This document shows positions 7,894-15,463 of a DNA stretch of 64,000 bases, in pieces. Position 1 is the first letter of the stretch, and every line of letters begins with the position of its first letter. The stretch covers positions 6,696,001-6,760,000 of the forward strand of contig NZ_JACHMQ010000001.1 of NCBI RefSeq assembly GCF_014208105.1, read 5' to 3'. The DNA comes from Actinomadura coerulea (GTDB taxonomy: Bacteria; Actinomycetota; Actinomycetes; Streptosporangiales; Streptosporangiaceae). Made by a program: the position numbers and the translations under genes. The notes beneath the pieces were generated by a model. That model worked only from the letters and a program-made list of their open reading frames with translations, was not told where the DNA came from and did not search any database.

Positions 7894-8463
7894 TCAGGCC
7901 AGGGACGAGCTGAGGGCTTTGAGGCCTTCGACCACCTCGGAGGCGGTCGGAGCGTGCTCCGGATCGGTCATCCACTGCGCCATCAACCCGGTGATCAGCG
8001 CCAGCTGGACCGAGCCGATGGTGCGGGCCGCCCGCTCGGTCACGGCCTCCTCGGATGTTCCGGTGGCCATGGCGGCCATCCCGCGGCGCCCTTCGCGCTG
8101 GCTGGCCGCGATCTGCGCGCGCAGCTCGGGCACGCGCTGGGACTGCACGAAGGCCTCGAAGCTGGCGAGTGCGGTGCGGTCGTGATCGTTCAGGGAGTCG
8201 ATGATCCGCTGCCAGAATCCCGTGTGGCCGTCCTGATCCGCGGGCTCGCCGTCGGCCAGGACCTGCCCGAAGGTCGCGGACCAGTTCTCGATGGCCCGGA
8301 CGAGCGCCAGGTTGAGCAGCTTCTCGGTCGACCCGTAGTGGTAGCCCACCGCGGCCATGCTGACGCCCGCGACGCCCGCGATGTCACGCAGCGTCGTCTT
8401 GGCGTAGCCCTTCTCCTGGATGCATCGAACCGCCGCTTCCAAGAGGTCCTCCCGGTTTCCCAT
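7894..8463 (-). CDS. TetR-family transcriptional regulator of the adjacent ABC transporter
   Basis: 189 residues. The N-terminal helix-turn-helix reads GYAKTTLRDIAGVAGVSMAAVGYHYGSTEKLLN, the standard TetR DNA-binding domain; the remaining 130 residues form the ligand-binding helical domain. The ATG at 8463 is taken because the HTH lies at the usual distance from it; upstream in-frame sequence crosses the promoter region. It is divergent from the ABC transporter genes at 8573-10714, with a palindrome between them, and so probably represses them in the absence of an inducer. Its 3' end abuts the broken direct repeat. Confidence 0.92.
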   Translation of the reverse strand: MGNREDLLEAAVRCIQEKGYAKTTLRDIAGVAGVSMAAVGYHYGSTEKLLNLALVRAIENWSATFGQVLADGEPADQDGHTGFWQRIIDSLNDHDRTALASFEAFVQSQRVPELRAQIAASQREGRRGMAAMATGTSEEAVTERAARTIGSVQLALITGLMAQWMTDPEHAPTASEVVEGLKALSSSLA

Positions 8464-8481
8464 CCGCGCAGCATAGCACCT

Positions 8482-8503
8482 GCCTGAGGCGTTCGACTTA
8501 GGC
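8482..8503. promoter_or_regulatory. Candidate TetR operator
   Basis: GCCTGAG - 8 nt - CTTAGGC is a 7-bp inverted repeat with one mismatch in the 109-nt gap between the divergent TetR and ABC genes, 19 bases from the TetR start codon. Size and place fit a TetR dimer site. Confidence 0.55.
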
Positions 8504-8510
8504 GGATGCC

Positions 8511-8540
8511 TTGCGCATCTGCCCAAAACATGTCTATGGT
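8511..8540 (+). promoter_or_regulatory. Possible promoter of the ABC transporter genes
   Basis: TTGCGC, an 18-nt spacer and TATGGT, ending 33 nt before the ABC ATPase start. It overlaps the downstream side of the palindrome at 8482-8503, consistent with repression by the TetR protein. The match to a housekeeping promoter is only moderate. Confidence 0.35.
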
Positions 8541-8572
8541 CCGAGGAACACCCCCCCGAAACGAGGACGAAG

Positions 8573-9352
8573 ATGCCCACTGACGCGCTACGGCTGAACG
8601 CCGTTCGCAAGATCTACGGAACCGGGCCTGCCGCCGTGACCGCCCTTGACGGGCTGTCCCTGACGCTGCCCGCCGGTACCTTCACCGCTGTCATGGGCCC
8701 GTCCGGCTCGGGCAAGAGCACCCTGCTGCAGTGCGCGGCCGGGCTGGACGTCCCGACCGCAGGCAGCGTCGTCGTCGGCGGTGTGGAGATGTCCGGGCGC
8801 AGGGAGGCCGAACTCACCCGCCTGCGCCGCGAGCAGATCGGTTTCGTGTTCCAGCACTTCAACCTGCTACCCACACTGACCGCGCTGCAGAACGTGACCC
8901 TTCCGCTGCGCCTGGCCGGCAAGCGGGCCGACCTGGCCGCCGCCGCGGCGGTGCTGGCCCAGGTTGGGCTGGACGGTCGACAGGGGCATCGTCCAGCCCA
9001 GCTTTCGGGCGGCCAGCAGCAGCGGGTCGCGATCGCCCGGGCACTGGTCACCGGTCCCAGCGTCATCTTCGCCGACGAGCCGACGGGCGCGCTGGACACC
9101 CGCAGCGCCCGCGAGGTGCTGCGGCTGCTGGCCGGCACCGTGTCGGAGCAGGGGCGGACGGTGGTGATGGTCACCCATGACCCGGTCGCCGCCTCCTACG
9201 CCGGATCGGTGCTCTTCCTGGCCGACGGCAGGATCGTCGGACACCTGACCGGCCCGACCCCCGACGCGGTGGCCGAACGCATGACCCACCTGGGCGAACT
9301 CGCCGAGCGGCAGCGCGCCGCCCAGGCCGGCCCGATCTCGGAAGCGGTCTGA
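8573..9352 (+). CDS. ABC transporter ATP-binding protein (LolD/MacB type)
   Basis: 259 residues. Walker A is GPSGSGKST, followed by the Q-loop FVFQHFNLLP, signature LSGGQQQR, Walker B VIFADEPTGALD and H-loop VTHD. The FQHFNLLPTLTALQNV segment and the EPTGALD box are typical of ATPases that work with FtsX-type permeases and use ATP to drive conformational change rather than classic translocation. The C-terminal 30 residues form a charged extension. It is followed after 3 nt by its permease. Export of a lipophilic or antimicrobial compound, with induction through the divergent TetR, is the likely role. Confidence 0.94.
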   Translation: MPTDALRLNAVRKIYGTGPAAVTALDGLSLTLPAGTFTAVMGPSGSGKSTLLQCAAGLDVPTAGSVVVGGVEMSGRREAELTRLRREQIGFVFQHFNLLPTLTALQNVTLPLRLAGKRADLAAAAAVLAQVGLDGRQGHRPAQLSGGQQQRVAIARALVTGPSVIFADEPTGALDTRSAREVLRLLAGTVSEQGRTVVMVTHDPVAASYAGSVLFLADGRIVGHLTGPTPDAVAERMTHLGELAERQRAAQAGPISEAV

Positions 9353-9355
9353 CCC

Positions 9356-10714
9356 ATGCTCACACTCGCCCTGAACACCCTTCGGCGCCGTACCGGCGGT
9401 TTCGCCGCCAGCTTCCTGGCGATGTTCTGCGGCGCCATGATCCTCATGGCCTTCGGCTCCCTGCTGGACACCGCCGGCACCAAGGGCGTGGATCCCGACA
9501 GCGAGAGCGCCCTCAATGTCCTGGGCCTTGTGGTGGGCGGCTGGGGGCTGCTGCTGGTGACGTTCGCGGTCACCTCCACCCTCACCCTGTCGGTACGGCA
9601 ACGCGCCGCGGAGATGGCACTGCTGAAGAACATCGGCGCGACGCCGGGCCAGATCACCCTGATGATCACTGGGGAGGCTCTGATCCTGGCCGTGGCGGCG
9701 GTGTCCCTGGCGATCGTCCCCGCCGCGTACACCGGCGGGTGGCTGCTGGACCGGCTGACCGCCAATGGTCAGGTCGCCACGAGCATCACCCATCATTTCG
9801 GCGGGTTCGCCCTCCACCTCGGCTACGGGGTCACGCTCGTCGCGGCCGCCGCCGCCGCGCTCACCGCCGCCCGGCGCACGGCCCGGATGAGCGCCAGCGC
9901 GTCCCTCCTGGACGCCGCCGGCGGCGACGCGCGGATGAGCCGCAAACGGGTGGCCGCCGCCGCGGTGTTCCTGTTCCTCGGCACCGACCTGGGCGTCATC
10001 ACCGCGACCGCGATGCGCGGCAAGGACGACTTCGAGCCGATGGCCACGGCCGGCCCGGCCGCCATCTGGTTCTCCATCGGCCTGGCGCTGCTGGCCCCCG
10101 CGCTGCTGCGCCGCGTCACGGCCTGGCTGGAGGGCCCACTGCGGCGCCGCGGCGCCGCGGGCCAGCTGGCCGCGCTCAACCTCGCCCAGCGCACCGGCCC
10201 CATGTCCACGGCGGTCATGCCGATCATCCTGTTCACCGGCATCGCCACCGGCACCCTCTACATGCAGGCCACCGACAACGCCGTCAACGCCGCCAGAGGC
10301 ATCAACGAGACCGCCGCCTACCGCAACGCCGAGACCACCAACATGATCGTCATCGGCATGATCCTGCTCTTCGCCGCCATCATGGTGGTCAACTCCCTGG
10401 TCGCGACCACCGTGAGCCGGCGCCGCGAATTCGGCCGGCAACGGCTCATCGGCGCCACACCCCGCCAGGTGCTGCACATGGTCGCCGGCGAGGGAGCGGT
10501 TCTGGCCGCCACCGGCGTCCTGTTCGGCACACTGTCCTCCCTCGTCACGATCATCCCGTTCAGCATCACCCGCTCCGGCTCACCCATCCCCGATGGCGGC
10601 ATCCTGCTCTACCTCGCCGTCGCCGCGATCGCCGCCGCACTCACCCTGGCCACCAGCCTCGCCGCAGCCCACCGCACGCTGCGGACACCGGCCATCGACG
10701 CGGCGGCCACCTGA
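9356..10714 (+). CDS. FtsX-family ABC transporter permease
   Basis: 452 residues, in an operon with the ATPase 3 nt upstream. Membrane segments appear near residues 15-40, 55-85 and 105-130, then again at about 195-215, 225-245, 275-300, 325-350, 375-400 and 415-440. The motif RQRAAEMALLKNIGATPGQI near residue 83 and its repeat RRREFGRQRLIGATPRQV near residue 355 are the paired FtsX coupling segments, showing an internally duplicated permease. It lacks the large extracytoplasmic domain of MacB. The substrate is unknown. Confidence 0.9.
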   Translation: MLTLALNTLRRRTGGFAASFLAMFCGAMILMAFGSLLDTAGTKGVDPDSESALNVLGLVVGGWGLLLVTFAVTSTLTLSVRQRAAEMALLKNIGATPGQITLMITGEALILAVAAVSLAIVPAAYTGGWLLDRLTANGQVATSITHHFGGFALHLGYGVTLVAAAAAALTAARRTARMSASASLLDAAGGDARMSRKRVAAAAVFLFLGTDLGVITATAMRGKDDFEPMATAGPAAIWFSIGLALLAPALLRRVTAWLEGPLRRRGAAGQLAALNLAQRTGPMSTAVMPIILFTGIATGTLYMQATDNAVNAARGINETAAYRNAETTNMIVIGMILLFAAIMVVNSLVATTVSRRREFGRQRLIGATPRQVLHMVAGEGAVLAATGVLFGTLSSLVTIIPFSITRSGSPIPDGGILLYLAVAAIAAALTLATSLAAAHRTLRTPAIDAAAT

Positions 10715-10787
10715 CCCGCCGCACTCGCGCCGCCGGAGGCCGTGGAACACATCGGCCACCTGTTCGGCGGACTCCGCGGCCGGTAGT

Positions 10788-10983
10788 GATCCGAGTCTCG
10801 GTGGTTTGTACGCGCCGGCGGTCGATTCGGCCGCCGGCCGTTCGGCAGAACGCGTGAAGGCACCGGGTAAGCGGTGCTCGACCCAAGTCCAGGGAGCCTG
10901 CGATGACCGCCGGACCGGCCAGCCCCCACTCCGACACCGCCGCCGCCCGGGTGCCGTTCCGCGCACTGCTATGGACGAGCCTG
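10788..10983 (+). repeat. Direct repeat, right copy (leader and 5' end of the DUF6069 gene)
   Basis: The intact counterpart of 7682-7879. It spans 115 nt of leader plus the first 27 codons of the gene at 10903. The two copies bracket the TetR/ATPase/permease cassette (about 2.9 kb) in the same orientation. The 188-nt gap 10715-10902 otherwise holds only the tail of the permease region and the promoter of the DUF6069 gene. Confidence 0.85.
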
Positions 10984-11376
10984 ATCGCCTCGGGCTTCGC
11001 CGCGGCGGCGACCGAGGCGTTCAGCGCCGTCGTCCGGGCCGCGGGCGTCCACCTCGCGGTCGGCGACCCGGGCGGGAGCGCCTCCAGCGTCGTGCCGGTC
11101 AACGCCGGCGCCTGCGCGATCTCCATCGCGATGGTCATGGTCGTCGGCACCGGCATCGCCGCGCTGATCAATCGGCGCTCGTCCCGCCCGGCCCGCACCT
11201 ACGTCATCGTGGCGAGCGTGCTCGCGCTCGTGTCCCTCGTCGCCCCGCTGACCGCGGCGGCCACCTCCACGGGGACCAAGCTGACTCTCGTCGCCGCTCA
11301 CCTCATCGCGGCCGCGATCATCGTGCCCCTGGTCGGCCGCCGGCTCGCCGGCACCCGGCAGGACGGATCGCGGTAA
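10903..11376 (+). CDS. Small four-helix membrane protein, DUF6069-like
   Basis: 157 residues, with CAGGGAGC before the ATG. A polar N-terminus of about 22 residues is followed by four hydrophobic helices: LLWTSLIASGFAAAATEAF, a segment around ACAISIAMVMVVGTGIAALI, YVIVASVLALVSLVAPL and LTLVAAHLIAAAIIVPLV. This matches the architecture of small actinobacterial membrane proteins of the DUF6069 group, which have no known function. A truncated copy of its 5' end is at 7799-7879. The next gene pair (DGPF/ECF42) starts 96 nt downstream with its own promoter. Confidence 0.75.
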   Translation: MTAGPASPHSDTAAARVPFRALLWTSLIASGFAAAATEAFSAVVRAAGVHLAVGDPGGSASSVVPVNAGACAISIAMVMVVGTGIAALINRRSSRPARTYVIVASVLALVSLVAPLTAAATSTGTKLTLVAAHLIAAAIIVPLVGRRLAGTRQDGSR

Positions 11377-11392
11377 GAATGTGTGGCCCCGG

Positions 11393-11415
11393 TGTCGAGA
11401 ACGTGCGGCTTCGAA
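11393..11415 (+). promoter_or_regulatory. ECF42-type promoter of the DGPF gene
   Basis: TGTCGA at 11393-11398 and CGA at 11412-11414, about 60-80 nt before the DGPF start. TGTCGA (-35) and CGA/CGT-type (-10) elements are what has been described for ECF42 sigma factors, whose gene lies just downstream. The 13-nt spacing is my reading and a little short for an ECF promoter. Confidence 0.5.
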
Positions 11416-11472
11416 CGGCACACCGTGCGCCGAGCCCACGACAATGATCATCACGACAAGGGAGACCCGACC

Positions 11473-11829
11473 ATGCGTTACATGGTGATGCACTACGAGA
11501 CCGAGGCCATGGAGAACGGCGTCACGCCCACGCCGGAACAGCAGGCCGCGATCGGTGAGTACATGCGGGAGTCGGCGATGGCCGGCGTCCTGCTCGGCGG
11601 CGAAGGGGTCCATCCGAGCTCGGCCGGCGCTCGGCTCGAGATCGCTGACGGGGACGTGCGGATCATCGACGGCCCGTTCGCCGAGGCCAAGGAACTGATC
11701 GCCGGCTTCGCGATCCTCGAGGTCGACTCGCTGGCGGAAGCGATCGAGCACGCCCGCAAGTTCGCGCTGATGACCGGTGTGGAACGGGTCGACGTACGCC
11801 GCGTCGTCGAGTTCTCCGACCTGCAGTAG
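11473..11829 (+). CDS. DGPF-domain (YCII-related) protein, partner of ECF42
   Basis: 118 residues from the ATG at 11473, preceded by AAGGGAGA. The fold starts with MRYMVMHYETEA, a YCII-type ferredoxin-like strand, and contains the name-giving motif IIDGPFAEAKE near residue 80. The C-terminal half (AILEVDSLAEAIEHARKF) is the second alpha/beta unit. DGPF proteins are almost always encoded beside ECF42 sigma factors and are their main regulatory targets; their biochemical role is not established. The sigma gene follows after 30 nt. Confidence 0.93.
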   Translation: MRYMVMHYETEAMENGVTPTPEQQAAIGEYMRESAMAGVLLGGEGVHPSSAGARLEIADGDVRIIDGPFAEAKELIAGFAILEVDSLAEAIEHARKFALMTGVERVDVRRVVEFSDLQ

Positions 11830-11859
11830 AACGCCGCCCCGGACTCGGCCGCCGCCGTC

Positions 11860-13131
11860 ATGGAAGCAGGAGACCTCGACGCCACGCTGGCGACGCTGTG
11901 GCGCGTCGAGTCCCCCCGCGTCGTCGCCCGCCTCGTCAGGCTCGTCGGTGACCTCGACACCGCCGAGGAGCTCGCGCAGGACGCCTTCGTCGCCGCCATC
12001 GAGAAGTGGCGGCACGAGGGCGTCCCCGGCAACCCGGCGGGCTGGCTGAACACGACCGCCCGGTTCCTCGCCGTCGACCGGATCCGGCGACGCGACACCA
12101 AGCGGCACAAGTACCGCCTCGTCGCGGCGACGACACCTCGGAGCACCGAGCTCGACATCGGTCAGATCGTCGACGGCGACCTGGCCGACGACCTCCTCGG
12201 GCTGATCTTCATGTCCTGCCATCCGATCCTGTCGCCGGACGCGCGGTCCGCGCTCACCCTCAAACTGGTCTGCGGCCTCACCACCGGCGAGGTCGCCCGA
12301 GCCTTCCTCGCCCCCGAGGCGACGATCGCCCAGCGCGTCGTCCGGGCCAAACGTACTCTCGCGGCGGCCGACATCCGCTTCGAGCTTCCCGGGCCGGCCG
12401 AGCGTCCGGCCCGCCTCGCCGCCGTCCGGGAGGTCGTCTACCTGGTGTTCAACGAGGGATACTCGGCCACCAGCGGCGACAGCTGGGTCCGCCCCGAACT
12501 GTGCTCCGAGGCACTGCGGCTCGGCCGGATGCTGGCCAGCCTGACACCGGACGACACCGAGACCCTCGGCCTTCTCGCGCTGATCGAACTCCAGGCGTCA
12601 CGGCTGACCGCCCGCGTCGGCCCGCAGGGCGACCCGGTGCTCCTGATGGACCAGGACCGGACCCGGTGGGATCGGCTGCTGATCCAGCGCGGGCTCGCGC
12701 TCATCGAGCAGATCCACCGTTTGCGCGGCACCGTGGGGCCCTATGCGCTCCAGGCCGCGATCGCGGCGTGCCACGCCCGGGCCGCGACCGCCGCGGACAC
12801 CGACTGGCCTCGCATCGCGGCCCTCTACGACGGGCTCGTGCAGATCACCTCGTCGCCCGTGGTCGAACTCAACCGCGCCGTCGCGATCGGCCGGGCGTTC
12901 GGGCCGCAGGCCGGACTCGACGTCGTCCGCCCGCTCCTGGACCATCCGGCGATGCGCGGCTACCACCTCCTCCCGGCCGTCGCGGGCGACCTGTCCTGCG
13001 GCGCCGGGAACCACGAGGAGGCGCGGCAGTACTTCCTCAGCTCCGCGGCCCTGACGGCGAACACGCAACAGCGCAGGACCATGCAGCGCCGGGCGGCGGA
13101 CTGCGCGACCCACCACGCCGGAAGCACCTGA
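11860..13131 (+). CDS. ECF42-group RNA polymerase sigma factor with C-terminal helical extension
   Basis: 423 residues, much longer than a normal ECF sigma (about 180-200). Region 2 is visible as ARLVRLVGDLDTAEELAQDAF with WLNTTARFLAVDRIRR; region 4 as ALTLKLVCGLTTGEVARAFL and ATIAQRVVRAKRTL. After region 4 comes a TPR-like/DUF6596 extension of about 230 residues (VYLVFNEGYSATSGDSWVRP... LNRAVAIGRAFGPQAGLDVV), the hallmark of ECF42. No anti-sigma factor gene is nearby, as usual for this group, where the extension is thought to control activity. It is co-oriented with the DGPF gene and probably directs transcription from the TGTCGA promoter. Confidence 0.94.
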   Translation: MEAGDLDATLATLWRVESPRVVARLVRLVGDLDTAEELAQDAFVAAIEKWRHEGVPGNPAGWLNTTARFLAVDRIRRRDTKRHKYRLVAATTPRSTELDIGQIVDGDLADDLLGLIFMSCHPILSPDARSALTLKLVCGLTTGEVARAFLAPEATIAQRVVRAKRTLAAADIRFELPGPAERPARLAAVREVVYLVFNEGYSATSGDSWVRPELCSEALRLGRMLASLTPDDTETLGLLALIELQASRLTARVGPQGDPVLLMDQDRTRWDRLLIQRGLALIEQIHRLRGTVGPYALQAAIAACHARAATAADTDWPRIAALYDGLVQITSSPVVELNRAVAIGRAFGPQAGLDVVRPLLDHPAMRGYHLLPAVAGDLSCGAGNHEEARQYFLSSAALTANTQQRRTMQRRAADCATHHAGST

Positions 13132-13209
13132 TCCGAGTGTGGTCGTGTCGCTCTTTCGGTGGTGGCGTGAGGTGAGGGTCATCCGAGGAGGACCCCACCT
13201 AACCGTGTG

Positions 13210-13282
13210 TACCCCCTACCGGATTCGAACCGGCGCTACCGCCTTGAAAGGGCGGCGTCCTAGGCCGCTAGACGAAGGGGGC
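13210..13282 (-). tRNA. tRNA-Glu (anticodon UUC)
   Basis: Read on the minus strand, the 5' acceptor arm GCCCCCU pairs with AGGGGGU (one G-U pair), the anticodon stem-loop CCGCC CUUUCAA GGCGG carries UUC, and the T-arm GCCGG UUCGAAU CCGGU is intact. CCA is not encoded. Length is 73 nt. It lies between the sigma gene and the metallophosphoesterase gene, which reads in the same direction. Confidence 0.95.
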
Positions 13283-13353
13283 CCGGGGTGGCGGAGATGG
13301 GCGCCACTCGACTCGCCAAGTCTAGAGGACGTGGCGGGGCGGCGCGCAAACGG

Positions 13354-14994
13354 TTACCTCGGGGAGGGGGTTCGGGACGGGCTGGCGGTCGGGGACGGGG
13401 TGCGGGACGGCCAGTCGGACGGGAACTCCGAGGGGAACGGGGACGTCGGGGACGCCGGCGGGGACGCGGCCGGGGGCCGGGGCTGGACGGCGCGGTCCGG
13501 GGCGGGTTCGAGGTGGCGTTCGATCTGGGCGGAGGTGAGGCCGAGGCCGCCGAGGCGGAGGTCGTCCCAGCCCTGGAGGCGGTGGCTGGCGCGGCTGAAG
13601 TAGAGCACGGACAGCTCGATGGGGGTGGGCTCCTCGTGTTCGAGGCCGCGCAGGCCGGCGCCGCCGGTGGAGCCCTGGACGAAGAGGCGGGTGCCGGTGG
13701 GCAGGAGCTTGGTCGAGCGGGCGTGGGTGTGGCCCGCGAGGACCATGGGGGCGACGCCGGAGAAGCCCTCGCCCTCGGTGGGGTCGTGGGTGACGACGAG
13801 GTCGGGGAGCTTGCCCGCCCTGCGGAGCTCGTCGGCGTGCCTGAGGCCCTCGGCGCGGAGCTGGTCGGCGCCGACGTAGTCGTCGCGGGTGCTCTTGTCG
13901 GGGGTGAAGCGGGGGTCGCCGAGGCCGTAGACGCGCAGCCCCGCGACCTCGCGGGTCGAGCCGTCCAGGACGATGGCGTTCTTCTCCCGCTCGACGGCCT
14001 TCTGGGTCTCCTTGGAGTCGTGGTTGCCGCGGACGTAGACGTAGGGGACCTTCAGGTCGGAGATCTCGTCGGCGAACTTGTCCTCGGGCTTGCTGCCGTG
14101 GTCCATCAGGTCGCCGCTGTCGACGATGAGGTCGACCTTGAACTGGGTGCTGACGGACTTGATCACGTTCCAGGCGGCGGGGTTCAGGTGGATGTCGGAG
14201 ACGTGCAGGACCCGGATGGTGGAGGGGTCGGGCTCGTAGGTGGGGAGGGTGGAGGTGGTGGCGTACAGCTCGGAGATGTTGCCGACGAGGCGGGCGAGCT
14301 GGGCGCGGTAGGCGGAGAAGCGCTCGACGATGCTGCGGGCGTCGCCGACGACCTGGGGGGCGTTGGCGAGCAGGCCGGTGTAGCGGGGTTCGGCGATGGA
14401 CTGGGGGTTGAACGTCCCCCAGGTGATGAGGGTGACGGCGGCGAGGCCGGCGGCGGCGGAGCCCAGGCCGAGCAGGGCGCGCCGCCAGGAGCGGAAGAGG
14501 GCCAGGGACGCGACGAAGCTCGTGGCCAGGCCGATGAGGACGGCGCGCAGGAGGAGCTCGGCGAGGCCGTGCCGGAGCTGGCCGGTGATCTGGTCGGTCA
14601 GGCGGTCGAGTTCGGTGTCGTCCTCGATCAGCTTCTTGGCCTGGTCGGGGCGCAGGTCGGTGAGGCGGGCCTCCAGGGAGACCGGCCCCCCGTGGGTGTC
14701 GAGCCGGAGGGAGCCGAGCGGCGGCAGCTTCAGGGTCGTCCCGCCGTGCAGGGACGGCTGGAGGGTGAGCTGGACGTCCGCGGGGCCGACGGGGGTGACG
14801 TAGCTGCCGCCGGCGAGGAGGCCGAGGTAGCCCCCGGCGAGGCCGACGACGACGACGAGGGAGAACCGCGTCCAGCGGCTGGTGAGGACGGGCCGGGCGC
14901 GGCGGGTGACGGGCGAGCAGGCGGCGCGGGCGCGCGCGGCCTGCGCGCGCACGGCGGCGAGGGCCTGGGTCGACGCGGCGCGGACCTTGGGCAC
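13354..14994 (-). CDS. Membrane-anchored calcineurin-like metallophosphoesterase
   Basis: 546 residues from a GTG at 14994 preceded by AAGGGGAA. A transmembrane segment at about 45-65 (FSLVVVVGLAGGYLGLLAGG), a periplasmic-type region, and second and third hydrophobic segments near 150-200 come first. The catalytic domain follows, with the dimetal motifs VSDIHL, DSGDLMDHG, RGNHD, VTHDPT and LAGHTHA in the canonical order. The final 50 residues are Pro/Ser repeats (PSPTASPSRTPSPR), probably a disordered cell-wall-spanning or surface tail. The active site is complete. The substrate cannot be inferred. It is divergent from the metallopeptidase gene with only 23 nt between starts. Confidence 0.88.
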   Translation of the reverse strand: MPKVRAASTQALAAVRAQAARARAACSPVTRRARPVLTSRWTRFSLVVVVGLAGGYLGLLAGGSYVTPVGPADVQLTLQPSLHGGTTLKLPPLGSLRLDTHGGPVSLEARLTDLRPDQAKKLIEDDTELDRLTDQITGQLRHGLAELLLRAVLIGLATSFVASLALFRSWRRALLGLGSAAAGLAAVTLITWGTFNPQSIAEPRYTGLLANAPQVVGDARSIVERFSAYRAQLARLVGNISELYATTSTLPTYEPDPSTIRVLHVSDIHLNPAAWNVIKSVSTQFKVDLIVDSGDLMDHGSKPEDKFADEISDLKVPYVYVRGNHDSKETQKAVEREKNAIVLDGSTREVAGLRVYGLGDPRFTPDKSTRDDYVGADQLRAEGLRHADELRRAGKLPDLVVTHDPTEGEGFSGVAPMVLAGHTHARSTKLLPTGTRLFVQGSTGGAGLRGLEHEEPTPIELSVLYFSRASHRLQGWDDLRLGGLGLTSAQIERHLEPAPDRAVQPRPPAASPPASPTSPFPSEFPSDWPSRTPSPTASPSRTPSPR

Positions 14995-15017
14995 GTGTTC
15001 CCCTTCTGTCGAGCAGA

Positions 15018-15368
15018 ATGACGAGTGTGATGGAGTTGTCGCGAGAGGCCTTCGAGGACCTCGTGGCGGAGGCTCTCGACAGTGTCCCGCCCGAGCTCAC
15101 CGCCCACATGCGCAATGTGGTCATCGTCGTGGAGGACGATGCGCCTGAGCGCGGCCTTCTCGGCCTGTACCAGGGCATCCCCCTCACCGAGCGGGGCGAC
15201 TGGTACGGGGCCGTCCTGCCCGATCACATTTCGATCTACCGCCACGAGATACTCCGGATTTGCGACACCGCGGAGGATGTTGTGGAAGAAGTCCGGATAA
15301 CAGTCGTACACGAGATCGCGCACCACTTCGGGATCGACGACGAGCGGCTGCACGAACTCGGATATTGA
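15018..15368 (+). CDS. Zincin-fold metallopeptidase family protein (PF06262-type)
   Basis: 116 residues with the zinc motif HEIAHHFGIDDERLHELG near the C-terminus (HExxHxxGxxD). The N-terminal part (LSREAFEDLVAEALDSVPPEL) and GLYQGIPLTERGDWYG are characteristic of this small actinobacterial family. There is no signal peptide, so it is cytoplasmic. The ATG at 15018 is used; an in-frame ATG at 15030 is an equally good candidate because neither has a strong ribosome site. Its promoter must overlap the 5' end of the divergent phosphoesterase gene. The family's physiological substrate is unknown. Confidence 0.88.
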   Translation: MTSVMELSREAFEDLVAEALDSVPPELTAHMRNVVIVVEDDAPERGLLGLYQGIPLTERGDWYGAVLPDHISIYRHEILRICDTAEDVVEEVRITVVHEIAHHFGIDDERLHELGY

Positions 15369-15463
15369 TCAGGGAAATGCGCACTGTAGGTCACGCGACT
15401 GCCACGCAGCGTGAGTTAATAGGGGAGGGCGCCCGGCACCGGGCGGGCTGAACTGGAGCGTGC

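Noticed and set aside
7400..7975. 191-codon minus-strand frame in the gap before TetR
   Set aside because: Arg-rich, crosses the direct repeat and overlaps the TetR gene end; no ribosome site or motif.
13210..13282. tRNA-Glu as an integration site for a genomic island
   Set aside because: I found no repeat of the tRNA 3' end elsewhere in the window and no integrase gene nearby.
13288..15021. 577-codon plus-strand frame opposite the metallophosphoesterase
   Set aside because: Composition is Gly/Glu/Val/Ala repeats produced by the complement of the real gene; the minus strand has all catalytic motifs.
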